DNA from: Variovorax sp. YR216
GTDB lineage: Bacteria; Pseudomonadota; Gammaproteobacteria; Burkholderiales; Burkholderiaceae_C
Reading direction: 5' to 3'
DNA length: 64,000 nt
Assembly: GCF_900107745.1 (NCBI RefSeq)
Contig: NZ_FNRO01000015.1
Span: 105,319-169,318, forward strand
The notes beneath the pieces are model-generated. The model ran no database searches. It was given only the letters and a program-made list of their open reading frames with translations, and was not told where the DNA came from. Numbering within the stretch: the first letter of the stretch is position 1; each line of letters starts with the position of its first letter. Below are positions 52,181 through 61,237 of the stretch, piece by piece. The position numbers and the translations under genes were made by a program.

Positions 52181-53596
52181 TCAGGCGCGCGCGATGTGCA
52201 GCAGGTTGGTGGTTCCGGCCTTGCCGAAGGGCATGCCGGCAGCGATCACGACGATGTCGCCGGGCTCGGCGTAGCCTTCGTTGCGCGCCACGGCGCAGGC
52301 CGTCTCGACCATCCCCGGCACGTCGTGGACGTCGTGTTCCACATGCACCGAGTGCACGCCCCAGGCCAGCGCGAGCCGGCGAGCGACGGGCATTTCGGGC
52401 GTGATGCTGAGGACCGGCACCACGGGGCGCTCCCGCGCCGCGCGCAGGCTCGTGGAGCCGGACCGGGTGTAGGTGACCATGGCCGCGACCGGCACCAGGC
52501 TCGCGGTCTGGCGCAGCGACGAGCAGATCGCATCGGCCACCGTCGCCTGGGGCGTGCTGTGCGATGCGTCGATCACCGTGCGGTAGTGCGGATCGCGCTC
52601 CACCTCGGCAATGATGCGGTCCATCATCGCGACCGCTTCCCGCGGGTACTGGCCGGAGGCCGATTCGGCCGACAGCATCACCGCGTCGGCGCCGTCGTAG
52701 ATGGCCGTCGCGACATCCGAGGCCTCGGCCCGTGTCGGCACCGGCGCGCTGATCATCGACTCGAGCATCTGCGTCGCGACGATCACCGGCTTGCCGGCAT
52801 CGCGGCAGGACCGCACGATGCGCTTCTGGATGCGCGGCACCTGCTCGGCCGGCATCTCCACGCCGAGGTCGCCGCGCGCCACCATCACCGCATCGGACAG
52901 CGCGACGATGGCATCGAGCCGCTCGATCGCCGCGGGCTTCTCCAGCTTGGCGAGCACGCCCGCGCGCCCCTGCACGATCTCGCGCAGCTCCTGCATGTCC
53001 TCGGGCCGCTGCACGAAGGACAGCGCCACCCAATCGACACCGAGCGCCAGGCCGAAGTCGAGGTCGGCGCGATCCTTCGCCGTGAGGGCCGAGATCGGCA
53101 GAAGCACCCCCGGTACGTTGACGCCCTTGCGCTCCGAGAGGATGCCGCCGGCGATGACGGTGGTCTCCGCGAAGTCCGGGCCGCAGGCCTGCACGCGCAG
53201 GCGGATCTTGCCGTCGTCGAGCAGCAGGTCGGTGCCGGCCTCGAGTGCCGCGAAGATCTCGGGATGGGGCAGCGGTGCGCGTCGCGAAGTACCCGGCGCG
53301 TCATCGAGATCGAGGCGGAACGCGTTGCCGGCGATCAGCGTGACCGGCCCGTTGGCGAAGCGGCCGACCCGCAGCTTGGGCCCCTGCAGGTCGAGCAGGA
53401 TGGCGATGGGCCGCCCGGTCTCCTGCTCGATGCGCCGCACGATCTCGTGGCGCGCGCGGTGCTGTTCATGGCTGCCGTGGCTGAAGTTGAAGCGGAACAC
53501 GTCCGCGCCGGCATCGAAGAGCGCCCGGATGGTCTCTGCGTCGGAACTGGCCGGCCCGAGGGTGGCGACGATCTTGGCGTGGCGTTGGCGATGCAT
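52181..53596 (-). CDS. pyk: pyruvate kinase
   Basis: The product has 471 residues. The barrel begins KIVATLGPASSDAETI, followed by FRFNFSHGSHEQH and LDLQGPKLRVG. The active-site Lys is in VLAKLEKPAAIERL, and VMVARGDLGVEMP follows. TRAEASDVATAIYDGADAVMLSAESASG is the K-binding/effector neighbourhood. It makes pyruvate and ATP from phosphoenolpyruvate. It is 11 bp downstream of gapN in the sugar operon. Confidence 0.96.
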   Translation of the reverse strand: MHRQRHAKIVATLGPASSDAETIRALFDAGADVFRFNFSHGSHEQHRARHEIVRRIEQETGRPIAILLDLQGPKLRVGRFANGPVTLIAGNAFRLDLDDAPGTSRRAPLPHPEIFAALEAGTDLLLDDGKIRLRVQACGPDFAETTVIAGGILSERKGVNVPGVLLPISALTAKDRADLDFGLALGVDWVALSFVQRPEDMQELREIVQGRAGVLAKLEKPAAIERLDAIVALSDAVMVARGDLGVEMPAEQVPRIQKRIVRSCRDAGKPVIVATQMLESMISAPVPTRAEASDVATAIYDGADAVMLSAESASGQYPREAVAMMDRIIAEVERDPHYRTVIDASHSTPQATVADAICSSLRQTASLVPVAAMVTYTRSGSTSLRAARERPVVPVLSITPEMPVARRLALAWGVHSVHVEHDVHDVPGMVETACAVARNEGYAEPGDIVVIAAGMPFGKAGTTNLLHIARA

Positions 53597-53607
53597 GGTT
53601 CGCTCCC

Positions 53608-55245
53608 TCAAAGAATGAAGCCGGTGTTGATGAAGCTGGACTTGTGGTCCTGCACGATGGCGTTGAGCAACTGTTTGCTCGGCTCGGTCTGCTTCGCGGC
53701 CACCATCGAGCGGATCGAGAAGGCGCGCAGCGCATCGGCCACCGACAGCGTGCCCTCGGCCGAATCCTTGCGACCGGCAAAGGGAAACACATCGGGGCCG
53801 CGCTGGCACTGGCAGTTGATGTTGACGCGGCACACCTGGTTGACCAGTGGGTCGACCAGCGCGCCGATCTGGCCGGGATCGGCGCCGAAGATGCTGACCT
53901 GCTGGCCGTGGTCCGAGGTGATGACGTAGTCGAGCGCGGTCTCGACGTCGTCGAAGGGCATCACCGGCACCAGCGGGCCGAACTGCTCCTCGCGGTAGAG
54001 CTTCATGCCCTCGGCGACCGGATACACCACGGCCGGGTGGAACAGCGTCTGGCAGAACTCGCCGCCGCCCTCGTTGACGATGCGCGCGCCCTTCGCCTTG
54101 GCGTCTTCCAGCGCCTCGGTCATATAGGCCGTGCGATGCAGGCCGGGCAGCGGCGTGATGCTCACGCCGCTCTCCCAGGGCATGCCGATCTTGAGCTTGT
54201 CGAGTTCTTCGACGAAGCGCTTCACGAAGCGATCGGCGATCGAGCGGTGCACGATCAGCATCTTGAGCGCCGTGCAGCGCTGGCCGTTGAACGACAGCGC
54301 GCCGAGCAGGCATTCCTTGACCGTGAGCTCGATGTCGGCGTCGGGCAGGATGATCGCGGCGTTCTTCGCGTCGAGCCCGAGGATCGCCCGCAGGCGGTGC
54401 GACTTCGGATGCTGCTTCTTCAGGTGATCGGCCACCTTGCTCGAGCCGATCAGCGCCAGCACGTTGACCTTGCCCGAGGCCAGCAGGCGCGGCACCACCA
54501 CGGCACCGGGCGCGTAGATGGTGTTGATCACGCCCGCGGGAAAAGCCGAGCGGAAAGCGTCCAGCAGCGGGTGGAACAGCAGCGTGCCGTACTGCGGCGG
54601 CTTGAACACCACGGTGTTGCCCATCAGCAGCGCCGGGATCAGCGTCGCGAAGGTCTCGTTCAGCGGGTAGTTGTACGGGCCCATGCACAGCACCACGCCG
54701 AGCGGCGTTCGCCGGATCTGCCCGATGGTGCCCTCGGCGATCTCGAAGCGCGAGCTGGCGTTGTCGAGGTCCTTCAGCGCCTGGATGGTGGCCTGGATGT
54801 ACTCGACGGTGCGATCGAACTCCTTGCGCGAATCGGCCAGGCTCTTGCCGATCTCCCACATGATCAGGTTCACGATCGGTTCGCGCTGCTGCGCCATGCG
54901 GCGCACGAACTCCTGCATGCAGGCGATGCGCCTGGCCACCGGCATCGTCGGCCATTCGCCGCGGCCGTTGGCATAGGCCGCCACCGCGGCGTCGAGCGCG
55001 GCATCGCTCTCGGCCTCGCCCATCACCGGGTAGCTGCCGATCTCGACCTGGCGCACTTCGCCGGTGGCCGGATCGCGCGTGCACACCGGCGACAGCACGG
55101 TCTTGCTCGGGCCGTGCCATTCGATCAACCGGCCCGCAACCAGGGCGTGACGCTGGTGGACCTGTTCGGCCAGCCGGTACTCGGCCGGGATGTTCTCCAG
55201 AGTGGGAAAGTGCTGTGCGAGTTGGGTGCTGCGGTCGGTGGTCAT
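53608..55245 (-). CDS. gapN: NADP-dependent non-phosphorylating glyceraldehyde-3-phosphate dehydrogenase
   Basis: The product has 545 residues of the aldehyde dehydrogenase superfamily. The catalytic Cys is in LSFNGQRCTALKML near 305, and CMGPYNYPLNETFATLIPALLMGN marks the cofactor channel. REEQFGPLVPVMPF is the second catalytic Glu region. The Cys context, QRCTALK, and the neighbours favour GapN, which oxidises glyceraldehyde 3-phosphate directly to 3-phosphoglycerate with NADPH and no ATP. I used the ATG at 55245; it is 22 bp after the ROK gene. Position in an Entner-Doudoroff operon supports the assignment. Confidence 0.9.
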   Translation of the reverse strand: MTTDRSTQLAQHFPTLENIPAEYRLAEQVHQRHALVAGRLIEWHGPSKTVLSPVCTRDPATGEVRQVEIGSYPVMGEAESDAALDAAVAAYANGRGEWPTMPVARRIACMQEFVRRMAQQREPIVNLIMWEIGKSLADSRKEFDRTVEYIQATIQALKDLDNASSRFEIAEGTIGQIRRTPLGVVLCMGPYNYPLNETFATLIPALLMGNTVVFKPPQYGTLLFHPLLDAFRSAFPAGVINTIYAPGAVVVPRLLASGKVNVLALIGSSKVADHLKKQHPKSHRLRAILGLDAKNAAIILPDADIELTVKECLLGALSFNGQRCTALKMLIVHRSIADRFVKRFVEELDKLKIGMPWESGVSITPLPGLHRTAYMTEALEDAKAKGARIVNEGGGEFCQTLFHPAVVYPVAEGMKLYREEQFGPLVPVMPFDDVETALDYVITSDHGQQVSIFGADPGQIGALVDPLVNQVCRVNINCQCQRGPDVFPFAGRKDSAEGTLSVADALRAFSIRSMVAAKQTEPSKQLLNAIVQDHKSSFINTGFIL

Positions 55246-55267
55246 GGGGTCTCCGTGGGGTGGGGGA

Positions 55268-56485
55268 TCAGCGATCGAGCTTGAGGAACAGGTCGCGATC
55301 GGGGGCGAAGTTCGCGTACAGCGGCAACATGGCGCCGCCGATCGCGCGTGCATCGGCGCCGATGGCGCCGGCAAGCAGTACGGGACGGGCGATGCCTTCC
55401 CAGCTGAAACGGTCCAGCGCGCCGTCGATCTGCGCGAGCACCGCCGCGAGCATCTCGCGGCTGAACGACCCGTCGACGATCACGCCGTCGAGCTCCAGCA
55501 GCGCCGTCGCGCTGTGGATGGCCATGGCGATCGCCGGGCTGGCCTGCTGCATCCATTCGCGCGTGACGGGCATCCATGGCGCCTCGACCGCGCGCGTGTC
55601 GGCGACGGCGCGCGCGTCGAGCCCCGCCTGTGCATACATCTTCTCGAGCGTGACGAGGGATGCCACGCTCAGCAGCTGGCGAGGCGGTGCGCCATCGGCG
55701 CCGCCGAGCCCGAGCGACATCGACCCCAGGGCGCCGGCGTTGCCGGTGGCTCCGGGGCGCAGGTGGCTGTCGATCACGAGCCCCCCGCCGATGAAGGTGT
55801 CGATGAAGACGTACAGGAAGGTGCGGACGCTGCGTCCGCGCCCGGCCACCAGTTCGGCCACGCAGGCGGCTGCGGTGTCCTTGACGAGCTCGACCGGCAG
55901 CGTCGTCATGGCGGCCACCCGCGCCTGGATATCGATGTCGTTCCACTTGGCGGCCTGCTCCGGCCCCACGCCGAGCAGCGACTGCCAGCCGCCGAGCGAC
56001 AGCGGCGCCGCGATGCCGATGCCGTACAGCAACTCTGCGCGGTCGGGGCCGAGCGACTGGCGCAAGGTCTTCAGGCGCACGCGGATCTCGTCGAACAGGG
56101 TGTCGGGATCGGGGAACTCGTAGGCCAGCGTGAGCCGCTCGCGCACCTGCGCGGTGAAGTCGACCAGCAGCACGTCGAGGCTGCGGCGGCCGATCTTGAT
56201 TCCGATCGAATACGCGCCTTCGGGATTCAGCGCCATCGGCACCGATGGCTGTCCGATCTTGCCTCGCACCGGCGCGCGCTTGACCACCAGTGCGTCGGCC
56301 TCCAGGCGCGAGATGATGATCTGCACCGTCTGCGCCGTGAGATTCGTCAGGCGCGCGATCTCCGCCTTCGGGAGCGGCCCGTGCAGCCGGATGGCCTGCA
56401 GCACCACCCGCTCGTTGAACTGGCGCATGCCCACCTGGTTGGAACCGCGCGGGCGCAACCCGTCGGCAGCCTTGGCGTCATTCAT
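55268..56485 (-). CDS. ROK family transcriptional regulator
   Basis: The product has 405 residues. The N-terminal winged helix reads HGPLPKAEIARLTNLTAQTVQIIISRLEAD (about 35-64, in two parts). The ROK sugar-kinase-like domain has YGIGIAAPLSL and TFIGGGLVIDSHL. The zinc-binding CxCGxxGC motif of ROK kinases is missing, and the expected catalytic region (DTAAACVAE) is altered, so it is a regulator without kinase activity. Its ATG overlaps the fucU-like stop by 4 bp. It is the second of two ROK regulators divergently arranged and probably controls this sugar operon. Confidence 0.88.
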   Translation of the reverse strand: MNDAKAADGLRPRGSNQVGMRQFNERVVLQAIRLHGPLPKAEIARLTNLTAQTVQIIISRLEADALVVKRAPVRGKIGQPSVPMALNPEGAYSIGIKIGRRSLDVLLVDFTAQVRERLTLAYEFPDPDTLFDEIRVRLKTLRQSLGPDRAELLYGIGIAAPLSLGGWQSLLGVGPEQAAKWNDIDIQARVAAMTTLPVELVKDTAAACVAELVAGRGRSVRTFLYVFIDTFIGGGLVIDSHLRPGATGNAGALGSMSLGLGGADGAPPRQLLSVASLVTLEKMYAQAGLDARAVADTRAVEAPWMPVTREWMQQASPAIAMAIHSATALLELDGVIVDGSFSREMLAAVLAQIDGALDRFSWEGIARPVLLAGAIGADARAIGGAMLPLYANFAPDRDLFLKLDR

Positions 56486-56949
56486 GGCACGAGCTCCTTC
56501 GCGATCACGCCCTTCCTGAACAGGAAGTTGGCGTAGGGCTGCAACTCGCCCGTCTGCACGATGGCGTAGGCGCCGCGCACGCGCTCGTAGAACGCGAAGC
56601 GCTCCACCGGCTCGCACTGGGCGTCCGACGCATCGCCGCGCGAAACCAACTGGCCGATGACCTCGCGCTGCAGGGCCGAGCGATGGCCCTCGGGCGTGTC
56701 GCTCACCTGCATGAACGCGACCGGCTGGACCACGGCCGCGTCGAGCGGGAAGACGGACAGGACGGCGGCGCAGGCCTCGCGCATCCCCACGCCGGGCAGG
56801 CGCAGGACGGGCTTGCCGCGGCCGAGCGAAGAGGCCGTGAAATTGGCATCGGCCAGGACGATTTCGTCGCCATGCCCCATTTCGCACAGCACCTTGAGCA
56901 GTTCGGGGCTCAGGAGCGGATCGATGTTCTTCAGCAAGCTTGTCTCCAC
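56482..56949 (-). CDS. RbsD/FucU family sugar mutarotase
   Basis: The product has 155 residues of the RbsD/FucU superfamily. Typical motifs are LCEMGHGDEIVLADANF (His and Asp of the active site) and the C-terminal VRGAYAIVQTGELQPYANFLFRKGVI. The family interconverts sugar anomers after uptake. It is first in the ten-gene sugar operon; the promoter must lie in the AT-rich gap 56950-57303. A FucU-like (fucose or related sugar) activity is more likely than RbsD from the sequence context, but the substrate is not certain. Confidence 0.9.
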   Translation of the reverse strand: METSLLKNIDPLLSPELLKVLCEMGHGDEIVLADANFTASSLGRGKPVLRLPGVGMREACAAVLSVFPLDAAVVQPVAFMQVSDTPEGHRSALQREVIGQLVSRGDASDAQCEPVERFAFYERVRGAYAIVQTGELQPYANFLFRKGVIAKELVP

Positions 56950-57303
56950 GTGCGGGCGGTCGGTGGACCGACTGCGTTTCCTTGATCTGTCGCGCTTGCG
57001 ACAAGGGAATTATCGGCACTTCATATTAATAAATCAATTGCATTTAGTTAGTGTTCTCCCCTATCCGTGATGGATGAGAAGGCCGGCCAGCCCGACCTCT
57101 GCAACCTCGTGCCTGCCATTGCCCGCCTTCCTTGTGTCTGACCCTTCCGGTGCCGCATGCGTCCTGATCCGAACCCCCGGAAACGAAACATCGGGAAATC
57201 CCTGATCACGGACTGCGATCCGCGAACTAAACTTTCTTCAACTTGAATTAATTAATAGCCCGAGACGACACGAATGCCGGATCGGCACCCAAGGAGACAT
57301 GTG
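56950..57303. promoter_or_regulatory. divergent promoter region of sugar operons, AT-rich inverted motifs
   Basis: The 354-bp gap has two AT-rich blocks facing each other: 57023-57049 (ATATTAATAAATCAATTG, then TTTAGTT) and 57225-57259 (AACTAAA, then TTGAATTAATTAATAG). The 7-mers TTTAGTT (57043-57049) and AACTAAA (57225-57231) are inverse complements. The blocks are near-mirror images in order and strand, one nearer each promoter. They stand out from the GC-rich surroundings and are the likely ROK regulator sites. No protein-coding frame is supported here. Confidence 0.6.
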
Positions 57304-58560
57304 GTGAGACAAAGCGGACCCGGACGGGGGACGAATTCGATCAACCTCCGCCTCTACAACGAGCGGACCCTGCTGCAGCGCCTGCGCCGCGCAGGAGAGG
57401 CTTCGAAGGCGGATCTCTCGCGCTGGGCCCAGCTCACCAACACCGCCGTCGGCAGCATCGTGCAGTCGCTGGAGGAATCGCGGCTGATCGAGCCCGCCGG
57501 CCGCCGCCAGGAAGGCCAGCGCGGGCAGCCCGCGGGCCTCTACCGCATCAATCCGGAGGGCGCCTACGGCATCGGCGTGCGCCTGGACCGCACCAGCATC
57601 GAGACGGTGCTGATCGACCTCGGCGGCCGCATCCTCGCCCGCGAAGCGCACGACCAGCTGCTGCCCCACCCCGACGAGGCCCTCGCGCTCGTGCGCAAGA
57701 GCATCGCCCGCATGCTCGGCGTGCTCGACGGCGCGCAGCGCCGCCGCCTCATGGGAGTGGGCCTCGCCCAGCCCTACAACCTCGGCAGCTGGCTGCGCGA
57801 ACTCGACCTGAAGGCCGACTTCCGCATCTGGGACGACGTCGACTTCGGCGCCATGCTCGCGCAGGCGGTGCAGCAGCCCGTGTTCAAGGAAAACGACGGC
57901 AACGCGGCCGCGATCGCCGAGCTCTTCTTCGGCGTCGGCCGCGAGGAAAACGACTTCCTCTATGTCTTCATCGGCGCGGCGCTCGGCGCGGGCGCCGTCA
58001 TCGACGGCGAGAGCCTGCGCGGCAGTACCGGCAACGCGGCCGACCTCGGCCTGATGCCGGTCCCGCCCAGCAGCCTCGCGTCGGCCCCGCCGTCGGAGCG
58101 GCGCTGGGACATCCTGCTTTCGCGCGCCTCGCTCAATTCGCTGACGCGCCATCTTCGCCACAACGGCGTCCAGGTACGCAACCACGATGACCTCGAGGCC
58201 TGCGTCGAGTCCGGCAGGCGCGAGGTGAGCGAATGGATGGACGACTGCGTGGACGCGCTGGTGCCGTCGCTGCGCGCCGCGCTGGCCGTGCTCGACCTTC
58301 CCGCGGTGGTGATCGATTGCGACATCGACAGCGGCCTGATCGACGAACTCATCCGCCGCGTCGATGCGGGCCTCAGGCAGATCGCCCCCGAAGCGCGCCA
58401 GACGCCGCGGCTGCTGCGCGGCAGCTTCCGCGCCAATGCCGGCGCCGTCGGCGCAGCGAGCCTGCCGATGTTCTTCAGTTTCTCCCCGCGCGCCGACGTG
58501 CTGCGCGGCCAGCCCGCCTCCGCTTTCTCCCACACCGCCAAGGAGACCTCCCATGCCTGA
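57304..58560 (+). CDS. ROK family transcriptional regulator
   Basis: The product has 418 residues. The helix-turn-helix region is GEASKADLSRWAQLTNTAVGSIVQSLEE (split at about 32-59). The sugar-kinase-like part has MGVGLAQPYNLG, ENDGNAAAIAELFFG and LGAGAVIDGESLRG. The ROK zinc motif is missing here too. Two GTG codons (57301, 57304) follow AAGGAG; the second gives a better 7-bp spacing. An ATG at 57274 has no ribosome site. It overlaps the ABC ATPase gene by 8 bp and so is co-transcribed with the transporter. It is a paralogue of the regulator at 55268. Confidence 0.88.
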   Translation: MRQSGPGRGTNSINLRLYNERTLLQRLRRAGEASKADLSRWAQLTNTAVGSIVQSLEESRLIEPAGRRQEGQRGQPAGLYRINPEGAYGIGVRLDRTSIETVLIDLGGRILAREAHDQLLPHPDEALALVRKSIARMLGVLDGAQRRRLMGVGLAQPYNLGSWLRELDLKADFRIWDDVDFGAMLAQAVQQPVFKENDGNAAAIAELFFGVGREENDFLYVFIGAALGAGAVIDGESLRGSTGNAADLGLMPVPPSSLASAPPSERRWDILLSRASLNSLTRHLRHNGVQVRNHDDLEACVESGRREVSEWMDDCVDALVPSLRAALAVLDLPAVVIDCDIDSGLIDELIRRVDAGLRQIAPEARQTPRLLRGSFRANAGAVGAASLPMFFSFSPRADVLRGQPASAFSHTAKETSHA

Positions 58561-60094
58561 AGGCACACCTCACCTGCTCGAACTGCGCAACATCTCCAAG
58601 ACCTTCCCCGGCGTGAAGGCCCTGCAGAACGTGCAACTGCACGCCAACAAGGGCCTGGTCCATGCCCTGATGGGCGAGAACGGCGCCGGCAAGTCGACGC
58701 TGATGAAGATCCTCTCGGGCGCCTACATGCCCGACGCCGGCGCCGAGATCCGCATCGACGGCAAGCAGGTGAACATCGACGGCCCGCTGGCGGCCAAGGC
58801 GCTCGGCGTATCGGTGATCTACCAGGAGCTGAGCCTCGCGCCCAACCTCACGGTGGCGGAGAACATCTACATGGGCCGCCCGATGGTCAAGGGCGCGCTG
58901 GTCGACCGTGCCGGCATGGCCGAATCGTGCACTGCCACGCTGAAGCGCCTGGGTGCGGACTTCGGGCCCACCACCATCGTCGAGAGCCTTTCCATCGCAC
59001 AGCGCCAGCTGGTGGAAATCGCCCGCGCGGTGCACTTCGACTGCCGCATCCTCGTGATGGACGAGCCGACCACGCCGCTGTCCACCCACGAGACCGATCG
59101 CCTCTTCGCGCTCATCAAGCGCCTGCGCAGCGAGGGCATGGCGATCCTCTACATCAGCCATCGCATGGACGAGATCGACGAGCTGGCCGACGAGGTGACG
59201 GTGCTGCGCGACGGCACTTACGTCGGCACGCTCGAACGCGCCGAACTCTCGCGCGACAAGCTGGTGAAGATGATGGTGGGCCGCGATCTCTCGGGCTTCT
59301 ACCGCAAGGAGCACCAGGGCCAGCACACCGGTGCGCGCACGCTGGCGGTCAGGAACATGGCCGACGGCCGACGCGTGCGCGGCTGCAGCCTGGAGCTGTT
59401 CGCGGGCGAGGTGCTGGGCCTGGCGGGCCTGGTCGGCGCCGGCCGCACGGAACTGGCGCGACTGATCTTCGGCGCCGATGCCCGCACCAGCGGCGACGTG
59501 CAGATGGGCGACAACACCCTCAAGATCGAGCAGCCGCTCGACGCCATCCGCGCGGGCATCCTCTACCTGACGGAAGACCGCAAGGGCGAGGGCTTGTTCC
59601 TCGACCTGAGCGTGCGCGACAACATCAACGTGATGGTGTGCCCGCTGGATGCCAGGGGCGGCGGCGTGATGGACGGCCGGCGCGCCTTCGAACGGGCGCG
59701 CGACGCCATCAAGCAGCTGTCGATCCGCGTCGCCTCGCCGCGCGTCAACGTCGGCTCGCTGTCGGGCGGCAACCAGCAGAAGGTGCTCCTGGCGCGCCTG
59801 CTGGAGCTCAAGCCCAAGGTCTTGATCCTGGACGAGCCGACGCGCGGCGTGGACATCGGCGCCAAGAGCGAGATCTATCGCCTCATCGACGAACTCGCGC
59901 GCAGCGGCGTCGCCGTGCTCGTGATCTCGAGCGAGCTGGCCGAAGTGGTCGGCGTCTGCGACCGCGTGATCGTGATGCGCGAAGGCCAGCTCGTCGGCGA
60001 AGTCGGCGGCGACACCGGCACCGCAATCACCCAGGAAAACATCGTGGCCCTGGCCACCGGCGCCACCACCGGCACCGTCCCGACCGTGCACTGA
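58553..60094 (+). CDS. sugar ABC transporter ATP-binding protein (RbsA-type, two ATPase domains)
   Basis: The product has 513 residues with two fused ATPase halves. The first has Walker A LMGENGAGKSTLMKILSG near 39-56 and Walker B ILVMDEPTTPLSTHE. The second has the degenerate A loop LAGLVGAGRTELARL, signature LSGGNQQKVLLARLL and ILDEPTRGVDIGAK. This is the standard RbsA/FrcA/XylG layout. The ATG at 58553 overlaps the ROK stop codon. It energises sugar import with the permease and binding protein encoded next. Confidence 0.94.
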   Translation: MPEGTPHLLELRNISKTFPGVKALQNVQLHANKGLVHALMGENGAGKSTLMKILSGAYMPDAGAEIRIDGKQVNIDGPLAAKALGVSVIYQELSLAPNLTVAENIYMGRPMVKGALVDRAGMAESCTATLKRLGADFGPTTIVESLSIAQRQLVEIARAVHFDCRILVMDEPTTPLSTHETDRLFALIKRLRSEGMAILYISHRMDEIDELADEVTVLRDGTYVGTLERAELSRDKLVKMMVGRDLSGFYRKEHQGQHTGARTLAVRNMADGRRVRGCSLELFAGEVLGLAGLVGAGRTELARLIFGADARTSGDVQMGDNTLKIEQPLDAIRAGILYLTEDRKGEGLFLDLSVRDNINVMVCPLDARGGGVMDGRRAFERARDAIKQLSIRVASPRVNVGSLSGGNQQKVLLARLLELKPKVLILDEPTRGVDIGAKSEIYRLIDELARSGVAVLVISSELAEVVGVCDRVIVMREGQLVGEVGGDTGTAITQENIVALATGATTGTVPTVH

Positions 60095-60125
60095 CCCTCA
60101 CCCCTACGCCCCGGAGACAAACACC

Positions 60126-61196
60126 ATGAACGCCTCGCACCAGACCGATCCAGCCCTGCCCGATCCCTTCCCGGCTGCCGCCCCGATCGCCGACGGCAGC
60201 AGCACACCCGCCGCTTCCGCCATGGAGCACGTGAAGCCCGCAGCGCCGACATCGCGCGGCAAGGACCTCCTGCGCGCCATCGGCATGCTGCCGGTGCTGA
60301 TCCTGCTGTGCATCGGCTTCGCGGTGTCGAGCGAGAACTTCGCGAGCTGGCAGAACTTCTCCATCATCACCCAGCAGGCGTCGATCAATATCGTGCTCGC
60401 CGCGGGCATGACCTTCGTGATCCTCACCGGCGGCATCGACCTGTCGGTGGGCTCGATCCTCGCGGCCTCGGCCGTGGTGGCCATGCTGATGTCGAACGTT
60501 CCCGGCCTGGGCATGCTCGGCATCGCTGCGGGTCTGGGCTGCGGGCTGCTGTTCGGGCTGATCAACGGCGTGCTCGTGGCCTTCGTGAAGCTGCCGCCCT
60601 TCATCGTGACGCTCGGCGCGCTCACCGCGGTGCGCGGCATCGCGCGACTGATCGGCAACGATGCCACCATCTTCAACCCGCAACTGCCGTTCGCCTTCAT
60701 CGGCAATGGCGACGTGCTGGGCGTGCCGTGGCTGGTGATCATCGCCTTCGCGGTGATCGCGCTGTCGTGGTTCATCCTGCGGCGCACGGTGCTCGGCCTC
60801 AACATCTACTCGGTCGGCGGCAACCCCGAAGCCGCGCGCCTCGCGGGCATCAAGGTCTGGGCGGTGCTGCTCTTCGTCTACTGCACCTCGGGTCTGCTCT
60901 CGGGCCTTGGCGGCGTGATGGCTTCGGCGCGGCTCTATGCGGCCAACGGCTTGCAGCTTGGTGCGTCGTACGAACTCGACGCGATCGCGGCGGTGATTCT
61001 CGGCGGCACCAGCTTCGTCGGCGGCACCGGTTCGATCATCGGCACGCTGGTCGGCGCATTGATCATCGCTGTGCTCACCAACGGCCTGATCCTGCTCGGC
61101 GTGTCCGACATCTGGCAATACATCGTCAAGGGCCTCGTGATCATCGGTGCCGTCGCATTGGACCGCTACCGCCGCAAGGGCTCTGCAAGGACCTGA
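60126..61196 (+). CDS. sugar ABC transporter permease (RbsC-type)
   Basis: The product has 356 residues. About 50 residues of polar leader precede roughly nine to ten membrane segments. GMTFVILTGGIDLSVGSILA (92-111) is the family signature, along with NIYSVGGNPEAARLAGIKV. It lies 31 bp after the ATPase gene. The N-terminal leader is longer than in E. coli RbsC and rich in Ala/Pro, possibly non-essential. It forms the channel for the sugar. Confidence 0.94.
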   Translation: MNASHQTDPALPDPFPAAAPIADGSSTPAASAMEHVKPAAPTSRGKDLLRAIGMLPVLILLCIGFAVSSENFASWQNFSIITQQASINIVLAAGMTFVILTGGIDLSVGSILAASAVVAMLMSNVPGLGMLGIAAGLGCGLLFGLINGVLVAFVKLPPFIVTLGALTAVRGIARLIGNDATIFNPQLPFAFIGNGDVLGVPWLVIIAFAVIALSWFILRRTVLGLNIYSVGGNPEAARLAGIKVWAVLLFVYCTSGLLSGLGGVMASARLYAANGLQLGASYELDAIAAVILGGTSFVGGTGSIIGTLVGALIIAVLTNGLILLGVSDIWQYIVKGLVIIGAVALDRYRRKGSART

Positions 61197-61237
61197 TTTC
61201 CCGTTCGCTTCCCCAACCACCAACCAGGAGACTCTTC

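Noticed and set aside
56950..57303. Search for a small gene or riboswitch between the divergent sugar operons
   Set aside because: No start with a ribosome site and no conserved aptamer core were recognised. The AT-rich blocks fit protein operators better.
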